Positions 1-8,101 of a stretch of 64,000 bases of DNA are shown one piece after another. The stretch is from Planctomycetota bacterium. Its GTDB lineage: Bacteria; Planctomycetota; UBA1135; UBA2386. The notes below the pieces were generated by a model. It was given only the letters and a program-made list of their open reading frames with translations, did not search any database and was not told the origin of the DNA. The first letter of the stretch is position 1; each line of letters starts with the position of its first letter. The stretch is taken from the NCBI GenBank assembly GCA_028281765.1, contig JANQJF010000086.1, positions 1-64,000 of the forward strand, given 5' to 3'. Position numbers and translations under genes: made by a program.

Positions 1-91
1 GGGACACGGGAACGGGACACGGGAACGGGACACGGGAACGGGACACGGGAACGGGACACGGGAACGGGACACGGGAACGGGACACGGGAAC
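1..91. repeat. 13-bp tandem repeat, seven perfect copies
   Basis: Seven head-to-tail identical copies of GGGACACGGGAAC fill the left edge of the window, then decay into GGGTCACGG. The array probably continues to the left of the window. No spacers separate the units, so it is not a CRISPR array. Its complement contains CGTGTCCC, which also begins the dispersed element found at 148-189 and 12349-12458, so the sequences may be related. No coding potential is apparent. Confidence 0.97.
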
Positions 92-147
92 GGGTCACGG
101 TCACCCAGTACGCGCTCATATCGATGTGTCCCGAGACCCGTGAAACG

Positions 148-189
148 ACCCGCGAAACGTGAACGGGTCCGGGTCCGGGCCCGAAAACG
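148..189 (+). repeat. Dispersed GC-rich intergenic element, copy 1
   Basis: This stretch matches two further copies at 12349-12390 (same strand) and 12422-12458 (opposite strand). The shared core contains CGAAACGTGAACGGG, then two CCGGGTCCG-like blocks and CCCGAAAACG. It lies about 100 bp upstream of the first gene. Function is unknown; it may be a mobile or regulatory repeat. The rest of 92-289 shows only short imperfect repeats of a CCCTTCCCC type and no gene. Confidence 0.75.
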
Positions 190-289
190 GGTCCCACCCA
201 GCACTCACCTCCCTTTTCCCCTGCCTGGTGCCCTTCCCCGTCGTACCCTTCCCCAGCGCGTCGTCCGCGACCGCGCAAAGGGGAAAACC

Positions 290-1288
290 ATGCAAGCCAA
301 GACCGCAGTGCTCGGCGTCACGACTTTGGGATTCGTGCTCGCCGGACTCGTCTACAAGACCACGCAGCCCGAGGCGCAGCTCGTCGTCGAGCACGTGCCG
401 GACACGTTCGCACGTCGTGCGGGGGATCTCACCGCCAACGTGTGCGGCGTCTACACCGGTCATGCGCCGCTGCAGTATCTGCTCAATGCCGGAGAATGGC
501 GGGAGCTGGATCCTCGGCGTTCGGCGAACCCTCGCTTCTTCGATCATCGATTCAGTCTCGAGCTCATGCCCGAGGATCTTCGGCGCGGGACCAACTCGCT
601 GCGTCTGCTCGGGGACGGCGTCGATCGCTTCCTGACCTTCCGGTACGACGACGCGCCCGTGGCGGTGCCGGTGAACGTCGATTGGCGTTCGACTCCGCTC
701 GACGTGCAAGACGGTGCGTGGGAGCGGGTAGACGTCGACGGGGAAACGTGGGTGCGGCCGGTGCCGGGCACTGAGGGTTACGACCGCGTGCTCAACGTGA
801 CCGGGGCGTTCGCCGACGGCCGGCGCATCGAGGTCGACATGACGTTCCGCGGCGAGACGCATCCTGGCCGGCTGTTCGGCTTCGGCGTGATCCCGCTCTG
901 GGGTGGACATCGTGATGTCGAAGAGCAGCTGCCGCGGCGCGGCTGGCGCTATGGCATCGGCTGGTACTATTCGAAGCAGGACGGCATCGGTGTGGAGTTC
1001 GCCGACAAGCTGGGGGCCGAGCCATTCGATTCGACGACTGCGAGTGAACTCGCGAAGATCGAAGTCGGGGAGACCTACCGCACGGTCGTCGAGGCCGTCC
1101 CCGACTTCGGCGGCTGGATCCTGCGCATGAAGTGGTGGAAGCACGGCGACGACGAGCCGACCCACTGGATCGAGCTTGCGGACCACGGCAAGCGCCTGCC
1201 GCCGGGGGACTACTCGGTCGCGCTCGTGGCGCACCGCTGCCAGGTCGAGTTCGGGCCGGTGCGAGTGAACGGCGCCGGGACACCCTAG
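290..1288 (+). CDS. Membrane-anchored extracytoplasmic protein, unknown function
   Basis: The 332-residue product begins with one hydrophobic segment (about residues 5-22, AVLGVTTLGFVLAGLVY), most likely an uncleaved signal anchor, followed by a soluble domain outside the membrane. The ATG at 290 follows a GGGGAAAA purine run. A longer in-frame ORF from 140 was rejected because its extra 50 residues are arginine-rich translation of the repeat element. The middle (about 140-280) is rich in Trp, Gly and alternating hydrophobic residues, as expected for a beta-sandwich such as a LamG/concanavalin-like fold, but I do not recognise the family. The next gene starts 47 bp later on the same strand. 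Confidence 0.8.
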   Translation: MQAKTAVLGVTTLGFVLAGLVYKTTQPEAQLVVEHVPDTFARRAGDLTANVCGVYTGHAPLQYLLNAGEWRELDPRRSANPRFFDHRFSLELMPEDLRRGTNSLRLLGDGVDRFLTFRYDDAPVAVPVNVDWRSTPLDVQDGAWERVDVDGETWVRPVPGTEGYDRVLNVTGAFADGRRIEVDMTFRGETHPGRLFGFGVIPLWGGHRDVEEQLPRRGWRYGIGWYYSKQDGIGVEFADKLGAEPFDSTTASELAKIEVGETYRTVVEAVPDFGGWILRMKWWKHGDDEPTHWIELADHGKRLPPGDYSVALVAHRCQVEFGPVRVNGAGTP

Positions 1289-1335
1289 TCAGGCTTTCCC
1301 TGCCACACGTCCGGTGCGACAATCCGCCGCGACGC

Positions 1336-1902
1336 ATGGCAGCAGACATCCAAAAGCAGTTCATCGACGCGCAGACGTTGCTCGAAGCCTCGTTTCGCCT
1401 CGGCACGCAGATCTACGACAGCGGCTTCCGTCCGAACTTCATCGTCGGCGTCTGGCGCGGTGGGACTCCGGTCGGGATCGCCGTCCAGGAGCTGCTCGAC
1501 TTCTTCGAGGTCGCGACGGATCACATCTCGATCCGGACCTCGTTCTATTCCGGGATCGACGAGCGCCAGTCCGGGATCCGGGTCCACGGGCTGCAGTACT
1601 TGATCGACAACATCGGCGCCGAGGATCGGCTGCTGATCGTCGACGACGTATTCGACACGGGGCTGAGCATCGACGCGGTGATCGAGCACCTGCAAGCGAA
1701 GTCGCGGCGCAATACGCCTGAGGACATCCGGATCGCCACCGCCTACTTCAAGCCGAAGAACAACAAGACCGATCGCGTGCCGGACTACTACGTGCACGAG
1801 ACCGACCGCTGGCTCGTGTTCCCGCACGAGCTGCGCGGGCTGACTCCCGAAGAGATCCGCGAGCACAAGCTCGGCGTCGAGTCGTTCGTCGAGCGGGTCT
1901 GA
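1336..1902 (+). CDS. Phosphoribosyltransferase, hypoxanthine-PRT-like
   Basis: The 188-residue protein is a type I phosphoribosyltransferase, probably salvaging a purine base with PRPP in the cytoplasm. The PRPP signature LLIVDDVFDTG lies at residues 99-109 and a pyrophosphate-loop-like VGVWRGGTPVG at 37-47. A GACAAT hexamer at 1318-1323 could be a -10 element 12 nt before the ATG, giving a very short leader. The stop codon directly abuts the stop codon of the convergent sigma-factor fusion, with no base between them. The base specificity (hypoxanthine, guanine or xanthine) cannot be read from sequence. Confidence 0.85.
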   Translation: MAADIQKQFIDAQTLLEASFRLGTQIYDSGFRPNFIVGVWRGGTPVGIAVQELLDFFEVATDHISIRTSFYSGIDERQSGIRVHGLQYLIDNIGAEDRLLIVDDVFDTGLSIDAVIEHLQAKSRRNTPEDIRIATAYFKPKNNKTDRVPDYYVHETDRWLVFPHELRGLTPEEIREHKLGVESFVERV

Positions 1903-4416
1903 TCAGAACCGCACCGCCAGGGTTCTGTCCGGCGCGAGGTCGAGTCGCATCCGTGTGATCTCGGTCTCGCCGTCGAGCAGCAGCGCTTCGATCGCATCGT
2001 CGGGCAGCGTGAACGCCTCGGATTGGCCGTCCTTGAGGTCGACGTGGTGTTGGCCCCACGCCATGTTGCCGTGCGTGATCGTGACCGCGATCGGCTCGCC
2101 GCGCGCATCGTGGAACACGACACGGCTCCCGGTTCGTGACGTTGCGGTGGCGACGACCTGTGCGCTCGTGCGCACGGGAATCACGACGCGAACGTCCTCG
2201 AGATCCCCGAGTGTCGGGATCTCGAACGGAGTCGGATGGGCGATTCCGGGGCCCTGGACGAGCAGCGTCGTCGCGCCGCGCGCCAAGCCTTCGTACTCGA
2301 ACTTGCCCGCGCTGTCTGTCTGGATGCGTTCGGATTCGAGCTGGTCCGAGACGGTCGTGCGCCGGAACCAGATGCCCGCCTCGGCGACGGCATTTCCGCG
2401 GCGGTCGACGACGGTGCCGCGGATCGTCGGCCAGTGCGACTCCGGTGGAAAACGCAGCTCGAGATCCGTCGTGCCGGCGTGAACGGATTCGGTCACGTAT
2501 TCGCGCAGCGCCTGCCAATCGCGCACGCGCAGCCGATACGAGCGGTCTTGCAGCCCACGGATCGCGAACTCCCCGGGGGAGTCGATCGCGCTCTCCGAGA
2601 ATGACGCGATCCCCTCCTCGAGCTCAATGTCTACGCGACCGTAGTACTCGTAGGTCGCCATCTCGTCGCCCCAGAGTCTTTGAACAGTCGCGTCGCCGAC
2701 GTGTTCCCCGTCGAGCTGCTCGACTTGCACGCCTTCGTAGTAGCCGCCGTCGTCGCGTAGAACATGACCGGAGATCGTGAGCGTCGGGCCGCGCATGCGG
2801 ATCTCGAGCGGGTTCGGCCACGAGCGTGGATCGCGCCAATCGTCACCGACGCATTGCACTCGGCCGGGCTGCCGACCCGGGACCGCTCCGACGAGCCAGC
2901 GATGGCGGCTGCGCCACGAGTCCACGGTTACCTTCTCCAAATCGAGGCCGAACTCTCCGCGCTCGTCGGTCTTGACGATCTCCCCGTGGAGGATGACCGC
3001 GGCGCCTTCGACCGGTCGACCGACCTGGTCGACAACGCGCCCGAGCAGCACCGCGCCAGGGTGGAGTTCGATGCGGAGGTCGGCATCGGGCGGAGACCCA
3101 GACAGCGGGCGACGGTCGTCGCGGAAGCCGTTGCATCGGGTGTACAGCGAGGCCCCGTCGAGCGACGGCGCATTCGGGATCGCAAAGCGCCCGTCCTCGT
3201 CACACTCGACCTTCCACTCCGCGGGGACGTTGCGCTCGAGGCTGCGCGGGAAGCTCGCGCGGTCGGGCATCGGAACGTGCAGCTGGACTCGAGCGTCGGG
3301 TTGGGGCGTGCCCGCGAGGTCGACGACGACGCCTCGGATCGGCGCGCGCCTCGTCACGACGATCGTCAGCGGATCGACCTTAGGCTGACCCCACAACACC
3401 GGGCGCAGGACCGTGCTCCACTCCTCGTGCACGACGTCGAGGTTGCCGCCCTGCACGTGCTCGAGCCCGAACTCGAAGTAGCCGTCCGGATTCGCGTCGA
3501 CCGTAGGCAGCGTCGCGTTCTCGTCGGCGCCGAACGGTGTGAAGGTAATCGGGACGTCTCCGACCGGGCGCCCTTCCAGATCGAGGACGCGCCCGGCGAG
3601 ATAGTACGGCGACAAGAACGCGGGCACGTCCTCTGGCGCGGCCGCGGCGGGCGCGTCGACCGCGTCGCGCGTCGGCGCGGCCGTGCCGTTGGCGGCAGGA
3701 TCGCCGGCTTCGTCGAGGTCTCCGGACGCCGCGATCGCCGTCGGTGGCGCGTTTGGCGGGGCGTCCTCCGTCGAGTTCACCGTGAGGGGGTTCCACGCGA
3801 ACACGGCGGCGAGAGCGCAGAGCGACGCGACGGCCGCAACCTTGGTCTTGGTGCTCATGATGAGAAGCGTGGAGGACGGGGCGCCTGCGGCGAGCGGCGC
3901 GAGCATCGCGAGCCAGCGGCGTTCGCCGTGCTTCGCGCCGAGGCGGTTGCGCAGCAGTTCGAGCGCGCGGCGCAGGCGGGTATGGACAGTGCGGACAGGT
4001 ACGCCCACACGCTTCGCGATCGCGCGCGGCGGCAGATTCTCGAAGTATCGAAGGAGGATCGCTTCCCGGTACGGCTCTGCGAGCGCGCGCACGGCCGTGA
4101 TCAACGACTCGTGAGCGACGAGGTGCTGGTCGAGGTCTTCCTGGCCCGCGTCGCGAGCGCGCTCACGGAGCTGGTCGTGCACCCGCGCCCGGCGCGATTC
4201 GTCGCGGTGGTGGCTGTGGGCGAGGTTGCGCAGGATCGTCGAGATCCACGCGCGGAACGAACCGGGCGAGCGGTTGGGTGAGTCCGTGTCGAGGCTGCGG
4301 AGGAACGCTTCCTGCGCGAGATCGTCCGCCGTGGCCGCGTCCGCGACGAGCGAACGAGCGAGTGCGCGTATGTAGGGCGCGTGCGGCGTGAGGGGATCGG
4401 GAGGCGGCACGGTCAT
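1903..4416 (-). CDS. ECF sigma factor fused to membrane segment and carboxypeptidase-regulatory-like domains
   Basis: One 837-residue ORF joins two normally separate functions. Residues 1-160 are a sigma-70 ECF factor: region 2 includes ATADDLAQEAFLRSL (29-43), and region 4 contains a helix-turn-helix ending in PVRTVHTRLRRALELL (140-155). A hydrophobic stretch follows at 168-208 in two blocks split by STKTK. A Pro/Ala/Asp-rich linker then leads to several beta-rich repeats with GRVVDQVGRPVEGA- and GTVVDRRGNAVAEA-like starts, typical of carboxypeptidase regulatory-like/Cna-B domains. The outer part may sense an envelope signal while the sigma domain stays at the membrane. Similar extended ECF factors are known in Planctomycetes. 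An inverted repeat lies upstream at 4435-4459. Confidence 0.88.
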   Translation of the reverse strand: MTVPPPDPLTPHAPYIRALARSLVADAATADDLAQEAFLRSLDTDSPNRSPGSFRAWISTILRNLAHSHHRDESRRARVHDQLRERARDAGQEDLDQHLVAHESLITAVRALAEPYREAILLRYFENLPPRAIAKRVGVPVRTVHTRLRRALELLRNRLGAKHGERRWLAMLAPLAAGAPSSTLLIMSTKTKVAAVASLCALAAVFAWNPLTVNSTEDAPPNAPPTAIAASGDLDEAGDPAANGTAAPTRDAVDAPAAAAPEDVPAFLSPYYLAGRVLDLEGRPVGDVPITFTPFGADENATLPTVDANPDGYFEFGLEHVQGGNLDVVHEEWSTVLRPVLWGQPKVDPLTIVVTRRAPIRGVVVDLAGTPQPDARVQLHVPMPDRASFPRSLERNVPAEWKVECDEDGRFAIPNAPSLDGASLYTRCNGFRDDRRPLSGSPPDADLRIELHPGAVLLGRVVDQVGRPVEGAAVILHGEIVKTDERGEFGLDLEKVTVDSWRSRHRWLVGAVPGRQPGRVQCVGDDWRDPRSWPNPLEIRMRGPTLTISGHVLRDDGGYYEGVQVEQLDGEHVGDATVQRLWGDEMATYEYYGRVDIELEEGIASFSESAIDSPGEFAIRGLQDRSYRLRVRDWQALREYVTESVHAGTTDLELRFPPESHWPTIRGTVVDRRGNAVAEAGIWFRRTTVSDQLESERIQTDSAGKFEYEGLARGATTLLVQGPGIAHPTPFEIPTLGDLEDVRVVIPVRTSAQVVATATSRTGSRVVFHDARGEPIAVTITHGNMAWGQHHVDLKDGQSEAFTLPDDAIEALLLDGETEITRMRLDLAPDRTLAVRF

Positions 4417-4434
4417 GATTGTGGAGGGGGGACG

Positions 4435-4459
4435 CCTGACGTGGGGGATTTGCGTCAGG
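4435..4459. promoter_or_regulatory. Inverted repeat upstream of the sigma-fusion gene
   Basis: CCTGACG (4435-4441) and CGTCAGG (4453-4459) form a perfect 7-bp inverted repeat with an 11-bp spacer, ending 19 bp upstream of the sigma-fusion start. It could be an operator or part of an autoregulated promoter. No clear -35/-10 pair was recognised, so the role is tentative. Confidence 0.35.
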
Positions 4460-4484
4460 AAACTCCGCGAATGCGTGGCCGATG

Positions 4485-4502
4485 GCGCCCGGGCTCGGGC
4501 GC
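4485..4502 (-). terminator. GC hairpin after the methyltransferase operon
   Basis: GCGCCCG and CGGGCGC pair perfectly over 7 bp around a 4-nt loop, five bases past the stop of the last gene of the CDP-sugar operon. There is no T-run on either side, so it is either a Rho-assisted terminator or a 3-prime stabilising hairpin. Confidence 0.4.
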
Positions 4503-4507
4503 GTCCC

Positions 4508-5692
4508 TCAGACGACCAGGACTTCGCAGCGCATCCCGAGATCGCGCAGCTGAGCGGCGATCTCGTCCCGATAGTTCGGGTTCATGACCAGCACCGTGTC
4601 GATCGCCAGTCCGCGCAGTTCTTCGGGGCTCGTGATTCGCTGCGCCGTGCCGGCGACGTGGCGGTTCTGCTTGCGCTCGTTCAGATCGACGACGGCCGCG
4701 ACTTGCGTCCCGCACGCGATCAGGTTCAGGAACGACACGCCTTTCGATCCTGCGCCCCAGATCGCGATGCGCTCCCCGTTCGCGAGACGCAGCGCGAGCG
4801 CGTCGTTCCAGCCGAGGATCGTGCGTTCGAATTCTCGCGTGAAAGCCGTGGCGAGATCGCGGATCTCGACCACGTCGTCGGACTCGGGTGCCGGAGCATC
4901 CGTCGGGATTGGCGCGGTGTGCCCCTCGGCACACAGGAACTGGCCACCGAAGCTCGCGTGCACGGCCGTCGGTTCGAAGCCGACACTGCGGAGCAGGCGC
5001 GCGAGCGATGGAGCGGTGTAGTAGGAGCAGTGCTCGTAGATGATGTCCCAGATGCCGAACTCCTGCAGCTGGAACATCGCGTTCGGCACTTCGAAGTAGA
5101 ACCCGCCACCGTCGGGTAGCGCGCGACGCATCTCGAGCAGGAACGCGCGCGGGTCGGGGACGTGCTCGAGCACGTGCCGCGAGATGATGAAGTCGGCGCG
5201 GCAGTCTTCGTATGTGTGCGGGTGGAACTCGTCTGCGACGAAGCGGAGATTCGGCATCTCCCGGAACGACTGCTCGTCTTCGTAACTCTTGTCGAAGCCG
5301 ACGCAGCGGGAAGTCGACTTCCGTGCGATTGCCGCGAGGAAATCTCCCTTGCCACAGCCCACTTCGATCACGTCCTTGTCGAACAGGTCGTAGTTGCGGA
5401 CGAGCATCGTCGCGAGCCCGTCGGCGTAGGCGCGAAACTTCTGGCTGAAGTGCAGCGAGTTCTCGTATTCCGGTGAGTAGTCGAGCAGCGCCGGCTCGAA
5501 CCGCACGTTGTAGATCATCGCGCAGGCGGGACAGAGCCCGAGCTCGAGATCGGCGCATTGCGCGCGCGACGCCTCCGTCGGCGACGTGGCGAACACGTTG
5601 CAGAAGACCGGGATGCTGTCGATCCGGAAGAACGGCTCGAGCTCCGCGGCTCCGCATGCCGGGCACAGGGTGGCCGTGGCTGCGCCGCTCAT
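4508..5692 (-). CDS. Zinc-binding SAM methyltransferase with C-terminal Rossmann-like domain (paralogue 3)
   Basis: This 394-residue protein belongs to the sugar C-methyltransferase type. It has an N-terminal zinc module with CPAC (residues 9-12) and a second CPAC near 50, a central class I methyltransferase domain with SAM motif VIEVGCGKGDFL, and a C-terminal domain opening with IAIWGAGSKG. The ATG at 5692 shares one base with the stop of the upstream paralogue (TGATG). The 119-residue in-frame extension upstream is a shadow of that paralogue and was excluded. It is the last gene of a five-gene operon and is closest to the neighbour at 5692-6882. Acceptor sugar unknown. Confidence 0.85.
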   Translation of the reverse strand: MSGAATATLCPACGAAELEPFFRIDSIPVFCNVFATSPTEASRAQCADLELGLCPACAMIYNVRFEPALLDYSPEYENSLHFSQKFRAYADGLATMLVRNYDLFDKDVIEVGCGKGDFLAAIARKSTSRCVGFDKSYEDEQSFREMPNLRFVADEFHPHTYEDCRADFIISRHVLEHVPDPRAFLLEMRRALPDGGGFYFEVPNAMFQLQEFGIWDIIYEHCSYYTAPSLARLLRSVGFEPTAVHASFGGQFLCAEGHTAPIPTDAPAPESDDVVEIRDLATAFTREFERTILGWNDALALRLANGERIAIWGAGSKGVSFLNLIACGTQVAAVVDLNERKQNRHVAGTAQRITSPEELRGLAIDTVLVMNPNYRDEIAAQLRDLGMRCEVLVV

Positions 5693-6882
5693 CACACCGC
5701 CGTGAGTTCGGGACGCAGACCCATCGCCAGCAGGTCGGCGCGGATCTCGGCGAGGTAGATCGGGTTCATCGCGACGACTACGTCGGGGCGCGACTGCATC
5801 AGCGACGTGGGCGGAAGGATTTCGTGCCCCGTGCCCGGCATGAACTTGTGGTGCCGATGCGGATTGACGTCGACGACGGCCGAGACCTCGGTGCCGATGC
5901 CGAGAGTCGTCATGAACGCGACCGCCTTGGAGCCGCTGCCCCAGAGCGCGATCGTGCGATCGTTCGCGTGGTGGCTCGCGAAGAACTCGCGCCAGTTCCG
6001 CTGCTGCTGCTCGAAGTTGCGCTCGAAGTGGCGGACCCGATCCTGCCATTGCGCGATGTCCGGCTTCTTCTGGATCTCGTCACGCGGCGTGGCGGACGGC
6101 ACGGCGTCGAGCACGAGGTACTGGCCCTCGAACACGGAGCGTTGCTCGACGATGTCGAAGCCGCAAGACTCGAATAGCACCCGCAGCGAGTCGCCGGTGA
6201 AGTACGAGCAGTGTTCGTAGTAGATGTCCCAGAACGCGCACTCGTCGAGCACGCGTTCCGTGTCCGGCAGCTCGAACGAGACGGCGACGTCGTTGCGGCC
6301 CGCGACGGTGTCGTGTACACGCTGGACGAACTGCCGCGTCGGTTGGATGTGCTCGAGGGTGTGCCGGCAGAGGATGAGGTCCGCTTCCAAATCGCCGTGC
6401 TCGGGGGCGTAGAACTCGGGGATGAAACGGATGCGACGCATCGCCTCGGGCTTGACGCGGTCGGCGCGGAACGAGGGGTCGATTCCGATACCGTGGCAAT
6501 CGGCGAGATCGCAGAGGCCGAGCAAGAAGTCGCCCTTGCCGCAGCCGATCTCCAGCACGGTCTTGCCGCGGAGGTCGTACGCGCGTGCGTAGTCCTCGGA
6601 GAGCTCGCGCGCGAACGCGTTGAATCGCGGCGAGAACGCCTGCGTCTCCTCGTAGCGCGGCGAGTACTCGTGCAGCGACGAATCGAACACCGAGTTCTGA
6701 ATGAACCCGCACGTCTCGCACAACGCGAGCGCGATGTTGCCGCGCGGATAGCCGCGCGCCTGCTCGGCGGAATCGAGCAGGAGGCAGCTGTGCACCGGTA
6801 CGTTCTCGACTTCGTAGAACACCCGCGGTCTGGCGGTGCCACAGTTGTGGCAGGCGGTGTCAATGGCTGTGGACGTTCGCAT
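5692..6882 (-). CDS. Zinc-binding SAM methyltransferase with C-terminal Rossmann-like domain (paralogue 2)
   Basis: The 396-residue protein has the same plan as its downstream neighbour: zinc pairs CHNC and CETC in the first 60 residues, SAM motif VLEIGCGKGDFLLG, and a C-terminal domain beginning IALWGSGSKAVAF. The ATG at 6882 lies inside the end of the upstream gene (23-bp overlap), and the zinc module starts a few residues later, which supports this start. An acceptor-side HTLEHIQ motif follows the methyltransferase core. It probably modifies the nucleotide sugar or glycan made by this operon. Two adjacent copies this similar in plan suggest a tandem duplication with specialisation. Confidence 0.84.
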   Translation of the reverse strand: MRTSTAIDTACHNCGTARPRVFYEVENVPVHSCLLLDSAEQARGYPRGNIALALCETCGFIQNSVFDSSLHEYSPRYEETQAFSPRFNAFARELSEDYARAYDLRGKTVLEIGCGKGDFLLGLCDLADCHGIGIDPSFRADRVKPEAMRRIRFIPEFYAPEHGDLEADLILCRHTLEHIQPTRQFVQRVHDTVAGRNDVAVSFELPDTERVLDECAFWDIYYEHCSYFTGDSLRVLFESCGFDIVEQRSVFEGQYLVLDAVPSATPRDEIQKKPDIAQWQDRVRHFERNFEQQQRNWREFFASHHANDRTIALWGSGSKAVAFMTTLGIGTEVSAVVDVNPHRHHKFMPGTGHEILPPTSLMQSRPDVVVAMNPIYLAEIRADLLAMGLRPELTAV

Positions 6883-8101
6883 TCTCGACGATCTCGACGC
6901 GGGGGACGGGAACGATGAACTGACCGCCGCGCTGGCGGTACTCGTGCTGCTGCTCGAGGATCTCCGCACGGAAGTTCCACGGCAGGAGCAGGGTGTAGTC
7001 GGGCTGCCGCTCGAGCAGGGTCTCGACGGGTAGGACCTCGATGTCGACGCCGGGCATGTAGCGGCCGTGCTTGTGGACGTTGCGGTCGACGACGAAGTCG
7101 ATGCGGCTCTCGTCGAGCCCGCAGTAGTTGAGGAGGATCGCGCCCTTCGCTGCGGCGCCGTACGCCGCCACGGTCTTGCCGTCGGCGCGGAGCCGGTCGA
7201 GCGTGGTGACGAGCTCGCGACGCAGGGCGCGCACGCGGGCGCCGAACCCCTCGTAGAACTCCAGCCGATCGATGCCGAGCTCGGCTTCCTCCGCGAGGTG
7301 CCGCTCGACCGACCCGTCGGGAGCCGAAGTCGGGCTCGCTTCGTAGCGGATACTGCCGCCGTGGATCTCGAGGTGTGTGACCCGGTTGAGGTGCAGCCCG
7401 TGCCTGGCGAACAGCGCCTTCACCGCCGTTACCGAGAAGTAGCACAGGTGCTCGTGGTAGATCGTGTCGAACTCGCAGTGTTCGATCAGATCGCGGACGT
7501 AGGGCGCCTCGATCGACGTGGTGCCGTCGTCCTTCAGGAGTGCCGCGATCCCGGCGACGAAGCCGTTCAGGTCCGGAACGTGTGCGAGCACGTTGTTGGC
7601 GACGATGCAGTCCGCGCGCTTGCCGGCGTCTCGGAGGCCTTCGGCGACATCGCGCCCGAAGAATCCTTGAATCGCGGGGATGCCCTTCCTGCGTGTTTCG
7701 GCGACCGGACCCGCGGCGGGGTCAATGCCGATGACGGGGACTCCGTACTCCTGGAAGTACTGCAGTAGATAGCCGTCGTTGCAGGCGATCTCGACGACGA
7801 GGTGGCTCTCGTCGAAGTCCCGGTCGTGCATGATCCGATCGACGTTCGACTTCGAGTGACGCAACAGATGGTCACTGAATGACGAGAAGTAGGGGTAGTC
7901 GGCGCAGAAGAGTACCGACGGATCCACTTCCTCGAGGATCTGGACGAGCGAGCAGTCCGTGCAGACCGCGACTTCGAGCGGGTGTCGCGGCTCGTGCTCC
8001 TGCAACATGTCCGGCGTGCGCAGTCGGTCCGACAGCGGCATCTCACCGAGGTCGAGGAAGCGCTCGACGCGGCCTCCACACGATCGGCATGGGAGCGTCA
8101 T
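6860..8101 (-). CDS. Sugar C-methyltransferase, NovU/TylC3-like (paralogue 1)
   Basis: The 413-residue protein fits the nucleotide-sugar C-methyltransferase family best of the three paralogues. It has CRSC and CTDC zinc pairs, the family-type SAM motif VVEIACNDGYLLQ, and a C-terminal domain with VAAYGAAAKGAILLNYCG and HGRYMPG. Family members transfer a methyl group to a carbon of a keto-deoxy sugar. The start overlaps the stop of the SDR gene by one base (TGATG), giving translational coupling. Substrate choice is inferred from the neighbouring rfbF, which points to a CDP-linked sugar. Confidence 0.88.
   Translation of the reverse strand: MTLPCRSCGGRVERFLDLGEMPLSDRLRTPDMLQEHEPRHPLEVAVCTDCSLVQILEEVDPSVLFCADYPYFSSFSDHLLRHSKSNVDRIMHDRDFDESHLVVEIACNDGYLLQYFQEYGVPVIGIDPAAGPVAETRRKGIPAIQGFFGRDVAEGLRDAGKRADCIVANNVLAHVPDLNGFVAGIAALLKDDGTTSIEAPYVRDLIEHCEFDTIYHEHLCYFSVTAVKALFARHGLHLNRVTHLEIHGGSIRYEASPTSAPDGSVERHLAEEAELGIDRLEFYEGFGARVRALRRELVTTLDRLRADGKTVAAYGAAAKGAILLNYCGLDESRIDFVVDRNVHKHGRYMPGVDIEVLPVETLLERQPDYTLLLPWNFRAEILEQQHEYRQRGGQFIVPVPRVEIVENANVHSH

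Noticed and set aside
1..91. CRISPR array
   Set aside because: Units are 13 bp with no spacers, and no cas gene is present.
116..1234. 372-codon minus-strand frame at the left edge
   Set aside because: Antisense shadow of the anchored protein gene; no domain or signal seen.
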